A stretch of DNA of 64,000 nucleotides from CAYLRY01 sp964386535 (GCA_964386535.1 CAYLRY010000001.1:1-64000), one strand, 5' to 3'; counted from the first letter of the stretch, positions 35,855-45,513 are shown. Numbers and translations: made by a program. Notes: generated by a model not told the origin, from the sequence alone.

Positions 35855-37198
35855 ATGGAGCCAACCACTGCGGACAGCAGTACAAATTTGCCTTCAGGTT
35901 CTTTCAATTTACATAATTCCAGTTTTTTCTACGGCTACATTATTGTGGGCGCGGCCTTCCTTGCGATGCTGGTGCTTTTTGGGGCGCAGTACAGCTTCGG
36001 CATTTTTTTTAAACCCATGCTGGACGAGTTCGGCTGGTCCAGGGCCCTCACCTCCGGCATTTATTCCATGAATGTAATTATTCAGGGTTTTTTTACCATT
36101 CTGGCCGGCAGGCTTAATGATCGCTTTGGTCCCAGAATTGTGGTCGGTTTATCGGCAGTTTTGCTATGTACTGGATATATGCTAATGTCGCAGGTCAATG
36201 CGGTTTGGCAGATATACCTTTACTATGGTATTTTTATAAGCCTGGGATCCTGCATCTGGGTGCCCCTGGTATCCACCTGCGCCAGATGGTTTATCAAGAG
36301 AAGAGGGATGATGAGCGGTATCATCTCTTCAGGCATTGGTTTTGGGATGGTCATTTTCCCTCCGGTGGCTAACCAGCTAATTGCAGGATTTGGCTGGCGT
36401 ACCTCTTTTATCATTATGGGAATAGCAGCGGCAGTCATCATGCTGATATCAGCCATGTTATTGCAGAGAGATCCTTCTCAAAGAGGGCTTAAGGCTCTGG
36501 GGTCTGATCAGGCAAATATGAAGTGGTCTGATTCAGCCATGCAGGGTTATACTTTGATGGAAGCAGTAAAGACCCGGCAATTCTGGATTCTATGTCTGAC
36601 CTTTTTTACCTCCAATTACTGCGTCCAGACTGTAGTGGTACACATGGCGCCCCATGCCACAGATATCGGCATCGGGGCAGCGGCGGCCGCTACGATTATT
36701 TCGGCTGTTGGGCTGCTGAGCATTTGTTCCAAGATCGGACTGGGCGCAGCCATCGATAAACTGGGCGGAAGGCCAGTACTGGTGGTCATACCGGTCCTGA
36801 TTGCCCTTTCTTTTTTCTGGCTCCTGCCATCCAACCAGCTTTGGATGTTTTACCTGTTCTCAGTAGTCTTTGCCATTGGTTACGGCGGATCTTCTGCCAT
36901 TCAATCTCCCATTACAGCCGAATTTTTCGGACTTAAGTCACATGGCGCTATTTTGGGCATGCTTTTAATAGGCAATTTTGCCGGAGGCGCTGTGGGTCCC
37001 GCGGTGGCCGGATATATTTTTGATACCACCGAAAGTTACCTTTGGGCGTTTATCATTTGCGCCATCATCAGCCTGGCGGCCTTTTCCGCAATATTGTTTT
37101 TAAAACCCACCAGTAAAAAGGAACCGGTGATAGATAGGGCAGATCCAGCTAACAAAATCAATAATCCAGCTTTAAATAGAAAAAACTCCAAACACTAA
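35855..37198 (+). CDS. MFS transporter, OFA/monocarboxylate-like
   Basis: A 447-residue, twelve-helix carrier of the oxalate:formate antiporter/monocarboxylate type. The opening FFYGYIIVGAAFLAML and QYSFGIFFKPMLDEFGWSRA is the group signature, and AGRLNDRFGPRIVV is motif A. The second half has AAIDKLGGRPVLVV. TGGAGAATA precedes the ATG. A close relative is encoded at 47017-48297. Such carriers move small organic acids in exchange or with protons. It may serve the upstream FAD oxidase, but a strong terminator divides them, so it is a separate unit. The C-terminus ends in a hydrophilic Asn/Lys tail. Confidence 0.9.
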   Translation: MEPTTADSSTNLPSGSFNLHNSSFFYGYIIVGAAFLAMLVLFGAQYSFGIFFKPMLDEFGWSRALTSGIYSMNVIIQGFFTILAGRLNDRFGPRIVVGLSAVLLCTGYMLMSQVNAVWQIYLYYGIFISLGSCIWVPLVSTCARWFIKRRGMMSGIISSGIGFGMVIFPPVANQLIAGFGWRTSFIIMGIAAAVIMLISAMLLQRDPSQRGLKALGSDQANMKWSDSAMQGYTLMEAVKTRQFWILCLTFFTSNYCVQTVVVHMAPHATDIGIGAAAAATIISAVGLLSICSKIGLGAAIDKLGGRPVLVVIPVLIALSFFWLLPSNQLWMFYLFSVVFAIGYGGSSAIQSPITAEFFGLKSHGAILGMLLIGNFAGGAVGPAVAGYIFDTTESYLWAFIICAIISLAAFSAILFLKPTSKKEPVIDRADPANKINNPALNRKNSKH

Positions 37199-37323
37199 TG
37201 TTTATCCTGTCTCCTACTGAAGAATAACTCTGGTTATTGCCTGCATCACCGCCCAGAATATATAATGGTCTACATAATCAAAAGAAAGATTTTGGTTAAT
37301 TTGGAAGAAAGGAGGGTCAGGCC

Positions 37324-38202
37324 ATGGCTAAAAAGTATGGCAAATATATCTATAAGAGACTGGTTAAGAAAAGCCCGCATCCGGAGATTACGGCTCCTAT
37401 AGTCTCTTTAAAACCCAAAAAAGAAGCCGGCGGAACGGATGTTTCCTTTGAATGGTGTTACATTACGCAGCCGGTTGATTTGGAAAAAAAGCCGGAGGCG
37501 GAGGAACTGGAGCGTTTCCTGGTTTTCGCCGGAGGAGATCCTCTGAACCTGGATGACTTTAAGGCTGAAATAGTGATATCATTGGGAGAAAAGGGAGAAA
37601 TTTTTAAGTTCAATGAGCCCAGGGTGGTTTATATCCCCAGCGGGTTAGTGCATTATCCCTTGGCGGTAAAAAAGGTGGAAAGGCCGCTTATGATGTTGAA
37701 TATCACCTCCACACATAAGTACCCGCTCAAAGAGACAGCGGATTATGCCAGATATATCACTGCGCCTTCCATCAATGTGCATACAGATGTGATCAGAACC
37801 TACCATGACGATAAGTTGACCAAAGAACAAAAGTGGACCTATAAGGAATTGAAATACTCCGGAAAAGAGGCCTCCGGAGGAGGTTTAACGCTGGGCTGGT
37901 TTCCTGTTTTAGAACCGCATATCATGCATGAAATCCCGCATTCACACGACCATGACATGCTGGCACTCTTTTTAGGCGGCAATCCCGGCAATGTAGCCGA
38001 ATTTGATGCAGAGTTAGATATGTGGCTGGGCGAGGAAGGCGAAAAACACTCCGTTACCTCTACATCAGCCGTCTATCATCCTAAGGGATTGATACACCGC
38101 CAGGTAGATTTTCAGAGGGTAGATAAGCCATTCCAGGAATTTCATATTTTTATGGCTCCGGAATACTTAAAAGCTAAAAATCCGCCAGCTAAATCCGTAT
38201 AG
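37324..38202 (+). CDS. Two-domain cupin-like protein, unknown function
   Basis: A 292-residue protein made of two related beta-barrel halves. Half one (about 35-140) has AGGDPLNLDDFKAEIVISLG and YIPSGLVHYPLAVKKVERP. Half two (about 190-290) has PHSHDHDMLALFLGGNPGN, FDAELDMWLGEEGE and YHPKGLIHRQVDFQRVDKP. Half two keeps an HSHDHD-type metal motif, while half one has lost it. The one-domain protein at 54900-55415 is a clear relative (KPHSHDYIEYVVLYGSNP, EVEFWLGDEKH, IPAGLSHCPFTFKRVDRP). GGAGGGTCAGGCC precedes the ATG. Metal-dependent enzyme or binding protein; the substrate is unknown. Confidence 0.75.
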   Translation: MAKKYGKYIYKRLVKKSPHPEITAPIVSLKPKKEAGGTDVSFEWCYITQPVDLEKKPEAEELERFLVFAGGDPLNLDDFKAEIVISLGEKGEIFKFNEPRVVYIPSGLVHYPLAVKKVERPLMMLNITSTHKYPLKETADYARYITAPSINVHTDVIRTYHDDKLTKEQKWTYKELKYSGKEASGGGLTLGWFPVLEPHIMHEIPHSHDHDMLALFLGGNPGNVAEFDAELDMWLGEEGEKHSVTSTSAVYHPKGLIHRQVDFQRVDKPFQEFHIFMAPEYLKAKNPPAKSV

Positions 38203-38278
38203 TTACCAACAAAGGTTTATTCAATAGCTTTGGTAATTGCGCCCAAAGTGGAGAATTAGCCTGAAAAGGAAAGCGTAT

Positions 38279-39142
38279 TTGAGTGATATGTTAAGGCATA
38301 CCTTTATTCATGTACCAGGGATCGGGCCTGCCACCGAACGGCGGATCTGGTTATCCGGATCAGGTACCTGGGAAGATTTTTTCCGGAAACGTCAGCTCTG
38401 CCACCTGCCGGGGTCGATGCAAAACAGGATCACGGGCTGTCTGGAGGAATCGGTTGCGGCGGTAAAGGGCGCTGATTATCGCTATTTTGAAGCTTTGTTG
38501 CCTGCGGGAGAAATGTGGCGTCTTTATGGAGAGCTCAGGTCAAACACAGCTTTCGTGGATATTGAGACTACTGGTCTGTATGCCGGCCCAGGCTCGATTA
38601 CCCTGATAGGCTTATTTAACGGGTGGGAAACCAGGGTATTTATCCAGGGTATTAATCTTGAAGAATTCAATGAAGAGATAAAAAAATACCGGCTTATAGT
38701 CACTTTCAATGGAAAACGGTTCGACGTTCCTTTTATCCGTGAGGTGCTGGGTGATTTGCCGGCTGGAATCGTTCATCTGGACCTGATGTATCCTTTGAGA
38801 CGTCTGGGATACAGGGGAGGGCTCAAGTCCATTGAGGCGCAACTGGGAATTGGCCGTGAAGGAATCCTCAGGCAGGTGGATGGTTTTATAGCTGTACTTC
38901 TCTGGCACGAATATAAAAGGGGTCATAAAGGAGCGCTGGATACCCTGATTCGCTATAACCTGGAGGATGTAGTCAATCTTCAGTTTCTGGCTGACCATGT
39001 TTATAATAAAAGCATTTCCGGACTACCGGTAACCGTTGAATCTTTACCGGAGCCTGAGAAATGGCAGTTAGATAATATGCCTTATGACGAAGAACTGGTA
39101 GAATATTTACTTAGACAGATGCAGGAACGATGGTCAGAATGA
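38279..39142 (+). CDS. RNase H-like (YprB-type) exonuclease domain protein
   Basis: A protein of about 287 residues of the ribonuclease H-like YprB group. TTG 38279 was chosen because AAAAGGAAA lies just upstream; the open frame extends to 38237 without a ribosome site. An N-terminal helix-hairpin-helix-like part (FIHVPGIGPATERRIWLSG) precedes the nuclease core: AFVDIETTGLYAGPGSITLIGLF (first acidic motif DxE), IVTFNGKRFDVPFIRE and DTLIRYNLEDVVNLQFLADH, where the Asp of the last motif closes the DEDD set. It probably degrades nucleic acid 3' to 5'. The stop lies 46 bp before the cyclophilin-like gene. Confidence 0.82.
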   Translation: MSDMLRHTFIHVPGIGPATERRIWLSGSGTWEDFFRKRQLCHLPGSMQNRITGCLEESVAAVKGADYRYFEALLPAGEMWRLYGELRSNTAFVDIETTGLYAGPGSITLIGLFNGWETRVFIQGINLEEFNEEIKKYRLIVTFNGKRFDVPFIREVLGDLPAGIVHLDLMYPLRRLGYRGGLKSIEAQLGIGREGILRQVDGFIAVLLWHEYKRGHKGALDTLIRYNLEDVVNLQFLADHVYNKSISGLPVTVESLPEPEKWQLDNMPYDEELVEYLLRQMQERWSE

Positions 39143-39188
39143 GACAGCTTCCGGTTTTTTTACACTATAAAGAGGTTATATAGATGAG

Positions 39189-39563
39189 ATGGCCAGGAAA
39201 ATCCTGATCCAATCCGGTTCAACAACTCTGGAAGCAGAGATTGATAATAGCGCAACTGCAGATGCTATCTGGCAGGCTCTACCTATAAAAAGCACGGCGA
39301 ATACCTGGGGTCAGGAGATTTATTTTGAAATCCCGGTAAAGACGAAGTCCGAAAAAGGGAAGGAAATTGTAAACACCGGGGACATAGCCTACTGGCCTCC
39401 GGGCAAGGCGTTCTGTATTTTTTTCGGCCCTACCCCGGTTAGCCGTGGAACTGAGATCAGAGCAGCCAGCGAAGTGAATGTATTCGGAAAAATTACCGGA
39501 GACATGAAATTACTCTCCTCAATTAAAGATTATGATGAAATCACCGTAAATCGAGTGCAGTAG
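39189..39563 (+). CDS. Cyclophilin-like fold protein (TM1367-type)
   Basis: A 124-residue protein of the small cyclophilin-like family known from Thermotoga TM1367. Typical blocks are ADAIWQALPIKSTANTWGQEIYFEIPV, VNTGDIAYWPPGKAFCIFFGPTPVS and EVNVFGKI. These proteins have the cyclophilin barrel but generally lack the peptidyl-prolyl isomerase catalytic Arg, and their function is unsettled. The ATG at 39189 follows a weak GAGGTTATATAG site. It sits between the RNase H-like and MATE genes on the same strand, and is probably transcribed with the former. Confidence 0.82.
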   Translation: MARKILIQSGSTTLEAEIDNSATADAIWQALPIKSTANTWGQEIYFEIPVKTKSEKGKEIVNTGDIAYWPPGKAFCIFFGPTPVSRGTEIRAASEVNVFGKITGDMKLLSSIKDYDEITVNRVQ

Positions 39564-39671
39564 TTCCATTGCACAAACCACTACCCAACCTTAAAGTATG
39601 CTATAATTGGTAGATTCGTTCCCCACTTTAAGTCGGTTGGTACCCTTTGGTTTTTTTCCATTTATAAATGA

Positions 39672-41033
39672 ATGTATAAAGGCGCCAAGGTTAAAAGAGA
39701 CTGGACACAGGGAAGCCTGGTAAAAAACCTGCTGGCTATGTCCTGGCCAGTTATGATAAGCACCACCATAAACATGATGGGCCCTACTACCGATATGATA
39801 TGGGTAGGCAAGCTGGGCTCCAGCTCCATTGCCGGGGTGGGAGTCTCCGGGCTGGCTGTGCAGGTAGCCAATGCGCTGGTATTGGGCCTCTTTACCGGAA
39901 CTTCTGCGCTGGTGGCCCGTTTTATCGGAGCCAAAGACGAGACCAATGCCAACCGGGTAGCGCAGCAGGCTTTTGTACTTTCCGGCGCATTCTCTCTGCT
40001 GGTAGCCATTATCGGTATCTTTATGAGCTACCAGATACTTTCATTAATGGGCGTTTCGCCGGAGGTTATCGAGGCGGGCGTCTCCTATATGCGCATCCAG
40101 TTTATCGGCATATTTACCATGAGCTCACTTCAGGTAGCTCAACGTATCATGCAGGCCACAGGTGATACTGTAACTCCGATGAAAATCGGCATAGCCTATA
40201 GAATTATCCAGATGGCGCTCTGCCCGGCGATGATTTTCGGCTGGTCGTTTTTCCCGCAAATGGGCGTACAGGGCGCCGCGCTAAGCAACGTGATAGCTCA
40301 GGGCCTGGGCGGCGGGTTCGCCTGCTGGATCTTGTTCAGCGGCCGTCACAGGATCAAGGTGACCATGAAGAACTTCAAGTTTAATACCAATCTGGTTTGG
40401 CGGCAGGTGAAAATCGGCATCCCATCCATGATCACTCAGGCAGAAAGAAACTTCGCCGGACTGATCATGGTTGGTTTTATGATTCCCTATGGCACTATAG
40501 CAGTGGCAGCCCACAGCCTGGCGCAAAGGGTGGATGGATTTATACAGATCCTGCCCAGCGCTTTCAGTACTCCTTCCGGTGTGCTGGCAGCCCAGAACCT
40601 GGGTGCTAAAAGGCCTGACCGGGCTGCCAGGACGGTATGGATTGCTGCCGGTATGGCTGTAACTGCCGGGGTGGTTTTTTCCATCTTGATATGGCTGTTT
40701 GCGGAGCAGGTAGTCCGTATCTTTAATAGCGAGCCGGAACTGGTGGCCACCACTGCACTTTATATAAGAATACAGGTAAGCGCTTATGCCATCTGGGGGA
40801 TAGTCTTTACCATGACCGAGTCTTTAAACGCCATAGGTGACACAGTGGTTACCATGTTAACCAACCTGATCACTGCCTGGGGAATACAGATGTCCCTGGC
40901 ATATTTTCTGCCCAATATGGGTGATCTGGGAGTGCTGGGGGTACGCTGGGCGCTGGCTGGAGCCGTTATAGGGCGCGGCATTTTGCTACCCATTTATTTC
41001 AAAATGGGCCGCTGGAAGCGTAAGAAAGTGTAA
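39672..41033 (+). CDS. MATE-family efflux transporter
   Basis: A 453-residue, twelve-helix exporter of the NorM/DinF group. The two related halves start AMSWPVMISTTINMMGPTTDMIWVGKLG and VKIGIPSMITQAERNFAGLIMVG. Asn-Arg residues after helix 4 (IGAKDETNANRVAQQAF) and LNAIGDTVVTMLTNL near the end are family marks. It exchanges drugs or organic cations for Na+ or H+. Its stop is 5 bp from the stop of the convergent isochorismatase gene, with no terminator between. Confidence 0.93.
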   Translation: MYKGAKVKRDWTQGSLVKNLLAMSWPVMISTTINMMGPTTDMIWVGKLGSSSIAGVGVSGLAVQVANALVLGLFTGTSALVARFIGAKDETNANRVAQQAFVLSGAFSLLVAIIGIFMSYQILSLMGVSPEVIEAGVSYMRIQFIGIFTMSSLQVAQRIMQATGDTVTPMKIGIAYRIIQMALCPAMIFGWSFFPQMGVQGAALSNVIAQGLGGGFACWILFSGRHRIKVTMKNFKFNTNLVWRQVKIGIPSMITQAERNFAGLIMVGFMIPYGTIAVAAHSLAQRVDGFIQILPSAFSTPSGVLAAQNLGAKRPDRAARTVWIAAGMAVTAGVVFSILIWLFAEQVVRIFNSEPELVATTALYIRIQVSAYAIWGIVFTMTESLNAIGDTVVTMLTNLITAWGIQMSLAYFLPNMGDLGVLGVRWALAGAVIGRGILLPIYFKMGRWKRKKV

Positions 41034-41038
41034 TGGAT

Positions 41039-41719
41039 TTAGAGTTGACTCAGCACATTTATCAGATCATTAGAGAGTGTTACCCAGCCAAAAACGCGTG
41101 CGACGTTATAGACGGTGGCATCCTGCAAATAGTCCGGTCCCACACAGCCGCAGCCGTCACTGATTAAAATAGGGAAGTATTCGTGGAAAAAGGCATCCCT
41201 TATGGTGGATTCCACGCAGATATTGGTAAATAATCCGGTGAACACCAGATACTTGAGATTATTGGTTCTTAAAATAATGTCCAGGCCGGTATTGGGGAAC
41301 CCGCTAAAGCGGTTTTTATTAACCAGGATATCTCCAGATTGAGGCTTAAGCTCGTCGATAATCTCCCAGTTCCAGGTACCTACAATTAAACCATTTTCCC
41401 TGGTTTCCGGTTTTTGGCGCATTCTGGATATACCGCTTTCTTTCCAATAATTGGGGGATTCGGGACCACCGGCGTCAGCCAGATCAGGCCGGTAACCCAT
41501 CCTGAGATAAATAATCTTGATTCCACAGCTGCGACAGGCCAGGATGACTTTTTTATCCACTTCGATGACCTTATCTACTTTTGGCTTATTCAGGCTGCCC
41601 ATCAGATCAAACATCCCGCCAATCGAACAAAAGGCGTTTTGCATATCCACCACTACCAGGGCAGTCCTCTCTAATTCAATTTTAACGGGTTCGGGATTAG
41701 CCGGAATGAATATCTGCAT
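41039..41719 (-). CDS. Isochorismatase-family cysteine hydrolase
   Basis: A 226-residue hydrolase. The catalytic triad is visible: Asp in LVVVDMQNAF (about residue 25), Lys in ILVNKNRFSGF and Cys in VFTGLFTNICVESTIRDA, preceded by the conserved cis-peptide region. The family includes isochorismatase, nicotinamidase, ureidoacrylate and N-carbamoyl hydrolases. The length and the start with FIPANPEP are closest to ureidoacrylate/biuret-type amidohydrolases, but this is not firm. Its ATG follows AAAGGAGTTTTAAATAT. It is divergent from the PfkB gene. Confidence 0.88.
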   Translation of the reverse strand: MQIFIPANPEPVKIELERTALVVVDMQNAFCSIGGMFDLMGSLNKPKVDKVIEVDKKVILACRSCGIKIIYLRMGYRPDLADAGGPESPNYWKESGISRMRQKPETRENGLIVGTWNWEIIDELKPQSGDILVNKNRFSGFPNTGLDIILRTNNLKYLVFTGLFTNICVESTIRDAFFHEYFPILISDGCGCVGPDYLQDATVYNVARVFGWVTLSNDLINVLSQL

Positions 41720-42029
41720 ATATTTAAAACTCCTTTATTATCTGGCTCTATCCACCTGAAAACCTCACGTCAATTATACCGGAAGCGCAGAAACAGAACA
41801 AAAAAAAGCCACCAGGCATTCCTGATAATTAGTGAAGCGAAAGTTGTTTGAGCGAACCCATAGTCAAGCGTGATACGAACCTGTAATCAGGTACAAAAAG
41901 ACCATATAGAGAAGTTAGGCTCAGTAACCGAAATACCTTTAAGAGTCGTTGAAAGTTGCAGGATGATACAGGGAAATGGTACAAATATCTTAAACGGGCA
42001 TACAGCCGCGAAAGGCAGGATCGTTTAAA
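41720..42029. other. Intergenic region between divergent isochorismatase and PfkB genes
   Basis: These 310 bp must contain both promoters. No strong inverted repeat, terminator or small gene was found. A short open frame on the minus strand lacks a ribosome site. Confidence 0.4.
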
Positions 42030-42953
42030 ATGAAAGTTGTTGTGTGCGGGTCGCTGGCATACGATAGGATCATGAACTTCCCGGGTTATTTTTCTGACCA
42101 TATTCTACCTGAAAAAATACACGTTCTTAATGTAGCTTTCCAGGTGGATGAAATTAAGGAGCGGTTCGGCGGTACCGCTGGAAACATCGCTTATGCGTTG
42201 ACTCTGATGGGCGAACATCCGGTTATTTCAGCTACCATTGGCCGTGATTATGCTCTTTATTTCGACTGGCTGGAAAAACAGGGAATTTCCACTGACAGCA
42301 TTAAAATATTTGAAAACGAGTTGACTGCCAGCGCATATATCACTACGGATAAAGCGGATAACCAGATCACAGGTTTTCATTCAGGGGCAATGAAATATTC
42401 CTCAGGGCTGGATTTTAGCGGTTTTGAACCGCAGGATACTCTGGTGATAATATCTCCTGGAAATGTGGAAGACATGTTGAATTACCCGCTTATCTGCCAG
42501 GAAAAAGGGATAGGCTACATTTTTGATCCCGGACAATCGTTGCCTGTGCTGGATGAAAAAAGGCTGGTCAGGGCTATTGACGGATGCCGGATACTTATCA
42601 GCAATGATTACGAGATGGAACTGATTATGAAAAAAACGGGTCTTTCGAAAGAAACCCTGCTTAAGATGGCCGGTTCTATCATAGTAACCAGAGGAGAAGA
42701 AGGCTCGGTGCTATATACACGGGAGGGTGAAACATATATTCCAGCTACCAAACCCAGTCATGTGCTGGACCCTACCGGTGCAGGTGACTCTTACCGGGGA
42801 GGCCTGATCAGCGGCCTGGTCCGGGGTTTTAGCCTGGAGCAGAGTGCCAAACTGGGCAGTGTGTGTTCATCATTCTGTGTGGAGTGTTACGGTACCCAGG
42901 GTTACCGCTTCGGTCATCAGGAATTTGACGCCAGGCTGGAGGCGTGGCCTTAG
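42030..42953 (+). CDS. PfkB-family carbohydrate/nucleoside kinase
   Basis: A 307-residue ribokinase-fold protein. It begins MKVVVCGSLAYDRIM, has the FGGTAGNIAYALTLMGEHP substrate/lid region and the C-terminal ATP/catalytic motif DPTGAGDSYRGGL, whose Asp is the base. The form GSLAYDRIMNFPG resembles archaeal-type adenosine/nucleoside kinases within PfkB. The gene runs into the MBL-fold gene, which starts 17 bp beyond its stop, so they form an operon. The substrate (nucleoside or sugar) is not certain. Confidence 0.9.
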   Translation: MKVVVCGSLAYDRIMNFPGYFSDHILPEKIHVLNVAFQVDEIKERFGGTAGNIAYALTLMGEHPVISATIGRDYALYFDWLEKQGISTDSIKIFENELTASAYITTDKADNQITGFHSGAMKYSSGLDFSGFEPQDTLVIISPGNVEDMLNYPLICQEKGIGYIFDPGQSLPVLDEKRLVRAIDGCRILISNDYEMELIMKKTGLSKETLLKMAGSIIVTRGEEGSVLYTREGETYIPATKPSHVLDPTGAGDSYRGGLISGLVRGFSLEQSAKLGSVCSSFCVECYGTQGYRFGHQEFDARLEAWP

Positions 42954-42970
42954 TCCTGGAGGTATCGCCT

Positions 42971-43897
42971 GTGAATAACATAAGAGAAGTTAGCCAGAAC
43001 GTATATTCAATTGATGATGAGCTGTATAATATTCCTCGATCAGGATCGGTTTATTTCCTGCTTGAGGATAAAAAAACATTGATCGATTCAGGCCCCAGTA
43101 CCTCGGTACAAGTGGTACTGGAAGGAATCCGTAACATAGGTTTTGAGCCTGAAGAGATTGATTACCTGATTATCACTCATATTCACCTGGATCACGCCGG
43201 CGGGGCCGGAACGCTGTTACAGCAGATGCCCAGAGCCAGCGTAGTAGTACATCCCAGGGCGGTGAAACATTTATTTTCACCTGACAGGCTGATCAACAGC
43301 GTAAGGGAGGTCCAGGGTGAAGAAGCCCTGGTCAGGAATGGTGAGGTCATGCCGGTAGACGGAAACAGGTTGATCCCGGCCTTTGACGGTGATACCCTGG
43401 ATCTTGGCGGGGGGCAGATTTTAACCATTCTGGATGCACCCGGACATGCTCCGCATGAAATATGCATTCTTGAAAGCCGCAACAATGGAATTTTTGTGGG
43501 TGACGCGGTAGGCCATCACCTAGACGGCACGGACATAATGGTGCCCGTTACCCCACCTCCGGGTTTCGATCTGGAAATGTACTTTTCCACGCTGGAAAGG
43601 CTGAATAATCTGGAAGCTTCCCGGATTTATTTTGCGCATACAGATACCAGCGAACAGGTACCCGTTATGCTGGAGTTAGCCGCCAGGGAACTAAAAGAGC
43701 GTGACCAAATTATCGCCGAGGCGGCTGAAGAAAAAAAACTGGAAACAGCGGAAAAAAGGGTGATAGCCCATGCCTGTAAGGGACTGGAATGGCTGAAAAG
43801 AGAAATGAGACAGGTATACGATTACTGGACAGGCGTGGATATTCCTATGTCAGCCGCTGAACATGTCCGGCATTATCGAAAAAAACATAGATTATAA
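42971..43897 (+). CDS. MBL-fold metallo-hydrolase
   Basis: A 308-residue metallo-beta-lactamase-fold protein. GTG 42971 was chosen because TGGAGGT lies 7 nt upstream; GTG 42944 inside the PfkB gene has no such site. Zinc ligands are in THIHLDHAGGAG (HxHxDH), then LDAPGHAPHE, then FVGDAVGHH and the late His in YFAHTD. The C-terminal 70 residues are a helical extension after the catalytic domain (rich in Glu/Lys, about 230-300). Such proteins are often lactonases or thioester hydrolases. It is second in the operon with PfkB and ends at a bidirectional terminator. Confidence 0.9.
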   Translation: MNNIREVSQNVYSIDDELYNIPRSGSVYFLLEDKKTLIDSGPSTSVQVVLEGIRNIGFEPEEIDYLIITHIHLDHAGGAGTLLQQMPRASVVVHPRAVKHLFSPDRLINSVREVQGEEALVRNGEVMPVDGNRLIPAFDGDTLDLGGGQILTILDAPGHAPHEICILESRNNGIFVGDAVGHHLDGTDIMVPVTPPPGFDLEMYFSTLERLNNLEASRIYFAHTDTSEQVPVMLELAARELKERDQIIAEAAEEKKLETAEKRVIAHACKGLEWLKREMRQVYDYWTGVDIPMSAAEHVRHYRKKHRL

Positions 43898-43926
43898 AGG
43901 GTCGCCCCGGGGTGACCCTTTATAAT
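43891..43926. terminator. Bidirectional terminator between convergent MBL and UroD genes
   Basis: A perfect 13-bp outer stem (ATTATAAAGGGTC / GACCCTTTATAAT) continues inward through CCCC/GGGG pairing. It includes the stop codon of the MBL gene and ends 4 bp before the stop of the UroD-family gene. A and T tracts flank both sides. Confidence 0.85.
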
Positions 43927-43930
43927 TATT

Positions 43931-45190
43931 TCAGTAGACGCCGTATTCCTGAGTAAAGTCAATCATAGCTTTCAGATTTTCCGGTTTTACCTCGTCAGTG
44001 GAACTTCTGGGAGAGAGAATAAAACCACCACCTTTACCCACCACATCAATAAGTCTTTTACAGTAGTCTTTGATATCCTGTACACTGCCCACCTGCAAAA
44101 GGGTGGAGGGCACATTTCCCTGGATACAGACATGGTCTTTTAGGATTTCTTTGGCCTTAAAAATATCCGTAGTATCCAGGCGGGCCAGGATTTTACCTTT
44201 AGGAAACTCCAGCAAGTAAGACAGCCGGGAGGTGAAATTCCCCTCGAAGAAGATACAGGGCGTGGCCCCCCTATCAATAAGTGTTTGTACCAGTTTTTTA
44301 AAGGTAGGCCAGTAAAAGGTATCGAAATGCTTTGGCGAAAGGAAATCATCAGAGCCGCGTGTATTGGTCATGAAAATCCTGATATTGCCCATTTTAGTCG
44401 GTTTCGGCATGGGTCTGGCCAGGGTTAACTCCAGAATTTTTTCACAAGCCTGGAGCACTTTTTCCGGCCTGCGGTACATATCCGTCATGGTGCCGGTCAT
44501 ACCTCGCATGGAATGTGAGATAATATCGTAGGGCGGCAGTGCGGAGCCCTGGAAATATTGGGGAAAACCCATTTCCTGCATCATGAGATCAAACTTTTGC
44601 ATCCTGGCCTGCCATCTGCGGATTTCGCGGCCGGTCTTTTGTAAAGTACGGATGGCCAGAGAGGCTTCCGGCGATGTCAGAGCTACTGCCAGCGTCTGGG
44701 CTCCCATATGTCCGGATAAACCGGAGAGTTTGGGGAGAGAGGCCAGTCCGGCCAGATTTTTACTCGAACGTGATAAGTGAATACGGAACATATAGTCCGA
44801 GGGGTCATTTAGAAAAGCATCATAGTCCTCTGCCTGCATATAATCCACTTCTATAGACTGATGACCATGATAGGGATTTAATCCGTACCCCGGCCAGCGC
44901 AGTTGTTTGGGATCCAGGTATTCCAGGGCTTTACCAGGCGTGAAGGCCTGATGAAAAATCAGGTCAGCGGGGAAATCAGAGAGGGTTTTTTTATAAGCTG
45001 CAAACCAGGCTTTATAGTCATAATAAGCGGCAGAAAAAGGAATACCGGTATATTTAGCAGGGAAATAACTCATGCCGCAAATGATGGGTACACGGTCAGG
45101 AATGCGAAGCTGGATGGCGTCTGTAATGCGTTTTTCTCTTTCATAGCGTAGTTCTTCAGGTGTTTTCTTCTGCCCGGACGTTTTACTCAT
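43931..45190 (-). CDS. Uroporphyrinogen decarboxylase-family protein, paralogue 2
   Basis: A 419-residue UroD-superfamily protein, the most divergent of the three here. Shared blocks are IPDRVPII near residue 34, LDPKQLRWPGYGLNPYHGHQS, GSDDFLSPKHFDTFYWP, CIFFEGNFTSRLSYLLEFPKG and VCIQGNVPST near residue 360. It lacks the FPLHKG His found in the other two. An N-terminal basic helix precedes the domain, as in paralogue 1. GGAGCATAAAGT precedes ATG 45190. The MtaA zinc motif HxCG and late Cys are absent. It is divergent from the MarR regulator gene, which may control it. Confidence 0.8.
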   Translation of the reverse strand: MSKTSGQKKTPEELRYEREKRITDAIQLRIPDRVPIICGMSYFPAKYTGIPFSAAYYDYKAWFAAYKKTLSDFPADLIFHQAFTPGKALEYLDPKQLRWPGYGLNPYHGHQSIEVDYMQAEDYDAFLNDPSDYMFRIHLSRSSKNLAGLASLPKLSGLSGHMGAQTLAVALTSPEASLAIRTLQKTGREIRRWQARMQKFDLMMQEMGFPQYFQGSALPPYDIISHSMRGMTGTMTDMYRRPEKVLQACEKILELTLARPMPKPTKMGNIRIFMTNTRGSDDFLSPKHFDTFYWPTFKKLVQTLIDRGATPCIFFEGNFTSRLSYLLEFPKGKILARLDTTDIFKAKEILKDHVCIQGNVPSTLLQVGSVQDIKDYCKRLIDVVGKGGGFILSPRSSTDEVKPENLKAMIDFTQEYGVY

Positions 45191-45513
45191 ACTTTATGCT
45201 CCTTTCTACCATTTGGTTTATCCCATTTTCTCAAATAATCCTGAGTATTTCAAAAAGGGGGCAGCGGGAAATATTATCCCTTTTATAATCAGGCGTCACG
45301 GTAGGTGAAGAGAAGGGCCTGAAGTACAAGCGTAATAAATAGACCTGAAATCTCGTTCAGCAAAACTGCCCTCAGGAGGAGAGGGTTAGTTCAGGACTAT
45401 ATATGGAAAGAAGGTGTAAATTACTCACATTTATCCAGTTGTGATATACTTAATGTGGGAAAAGTTAGGTACGAGTTATTCCTGTGCTTTACAACAAGAG
45501 AGGTGAATTAAGT
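45191..45513. other. Intergenic region between divergent UroD and MarR genes
   Basis: A 323-bp region expected to hold both promoters and a MarR operator. A possible -10 TATACT lies near 45447, with a poor -35. No clear palindrome was found by eye. A ribosome site AGAGAGGTG precedes the MarR ATG. Confidence 0.4.
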
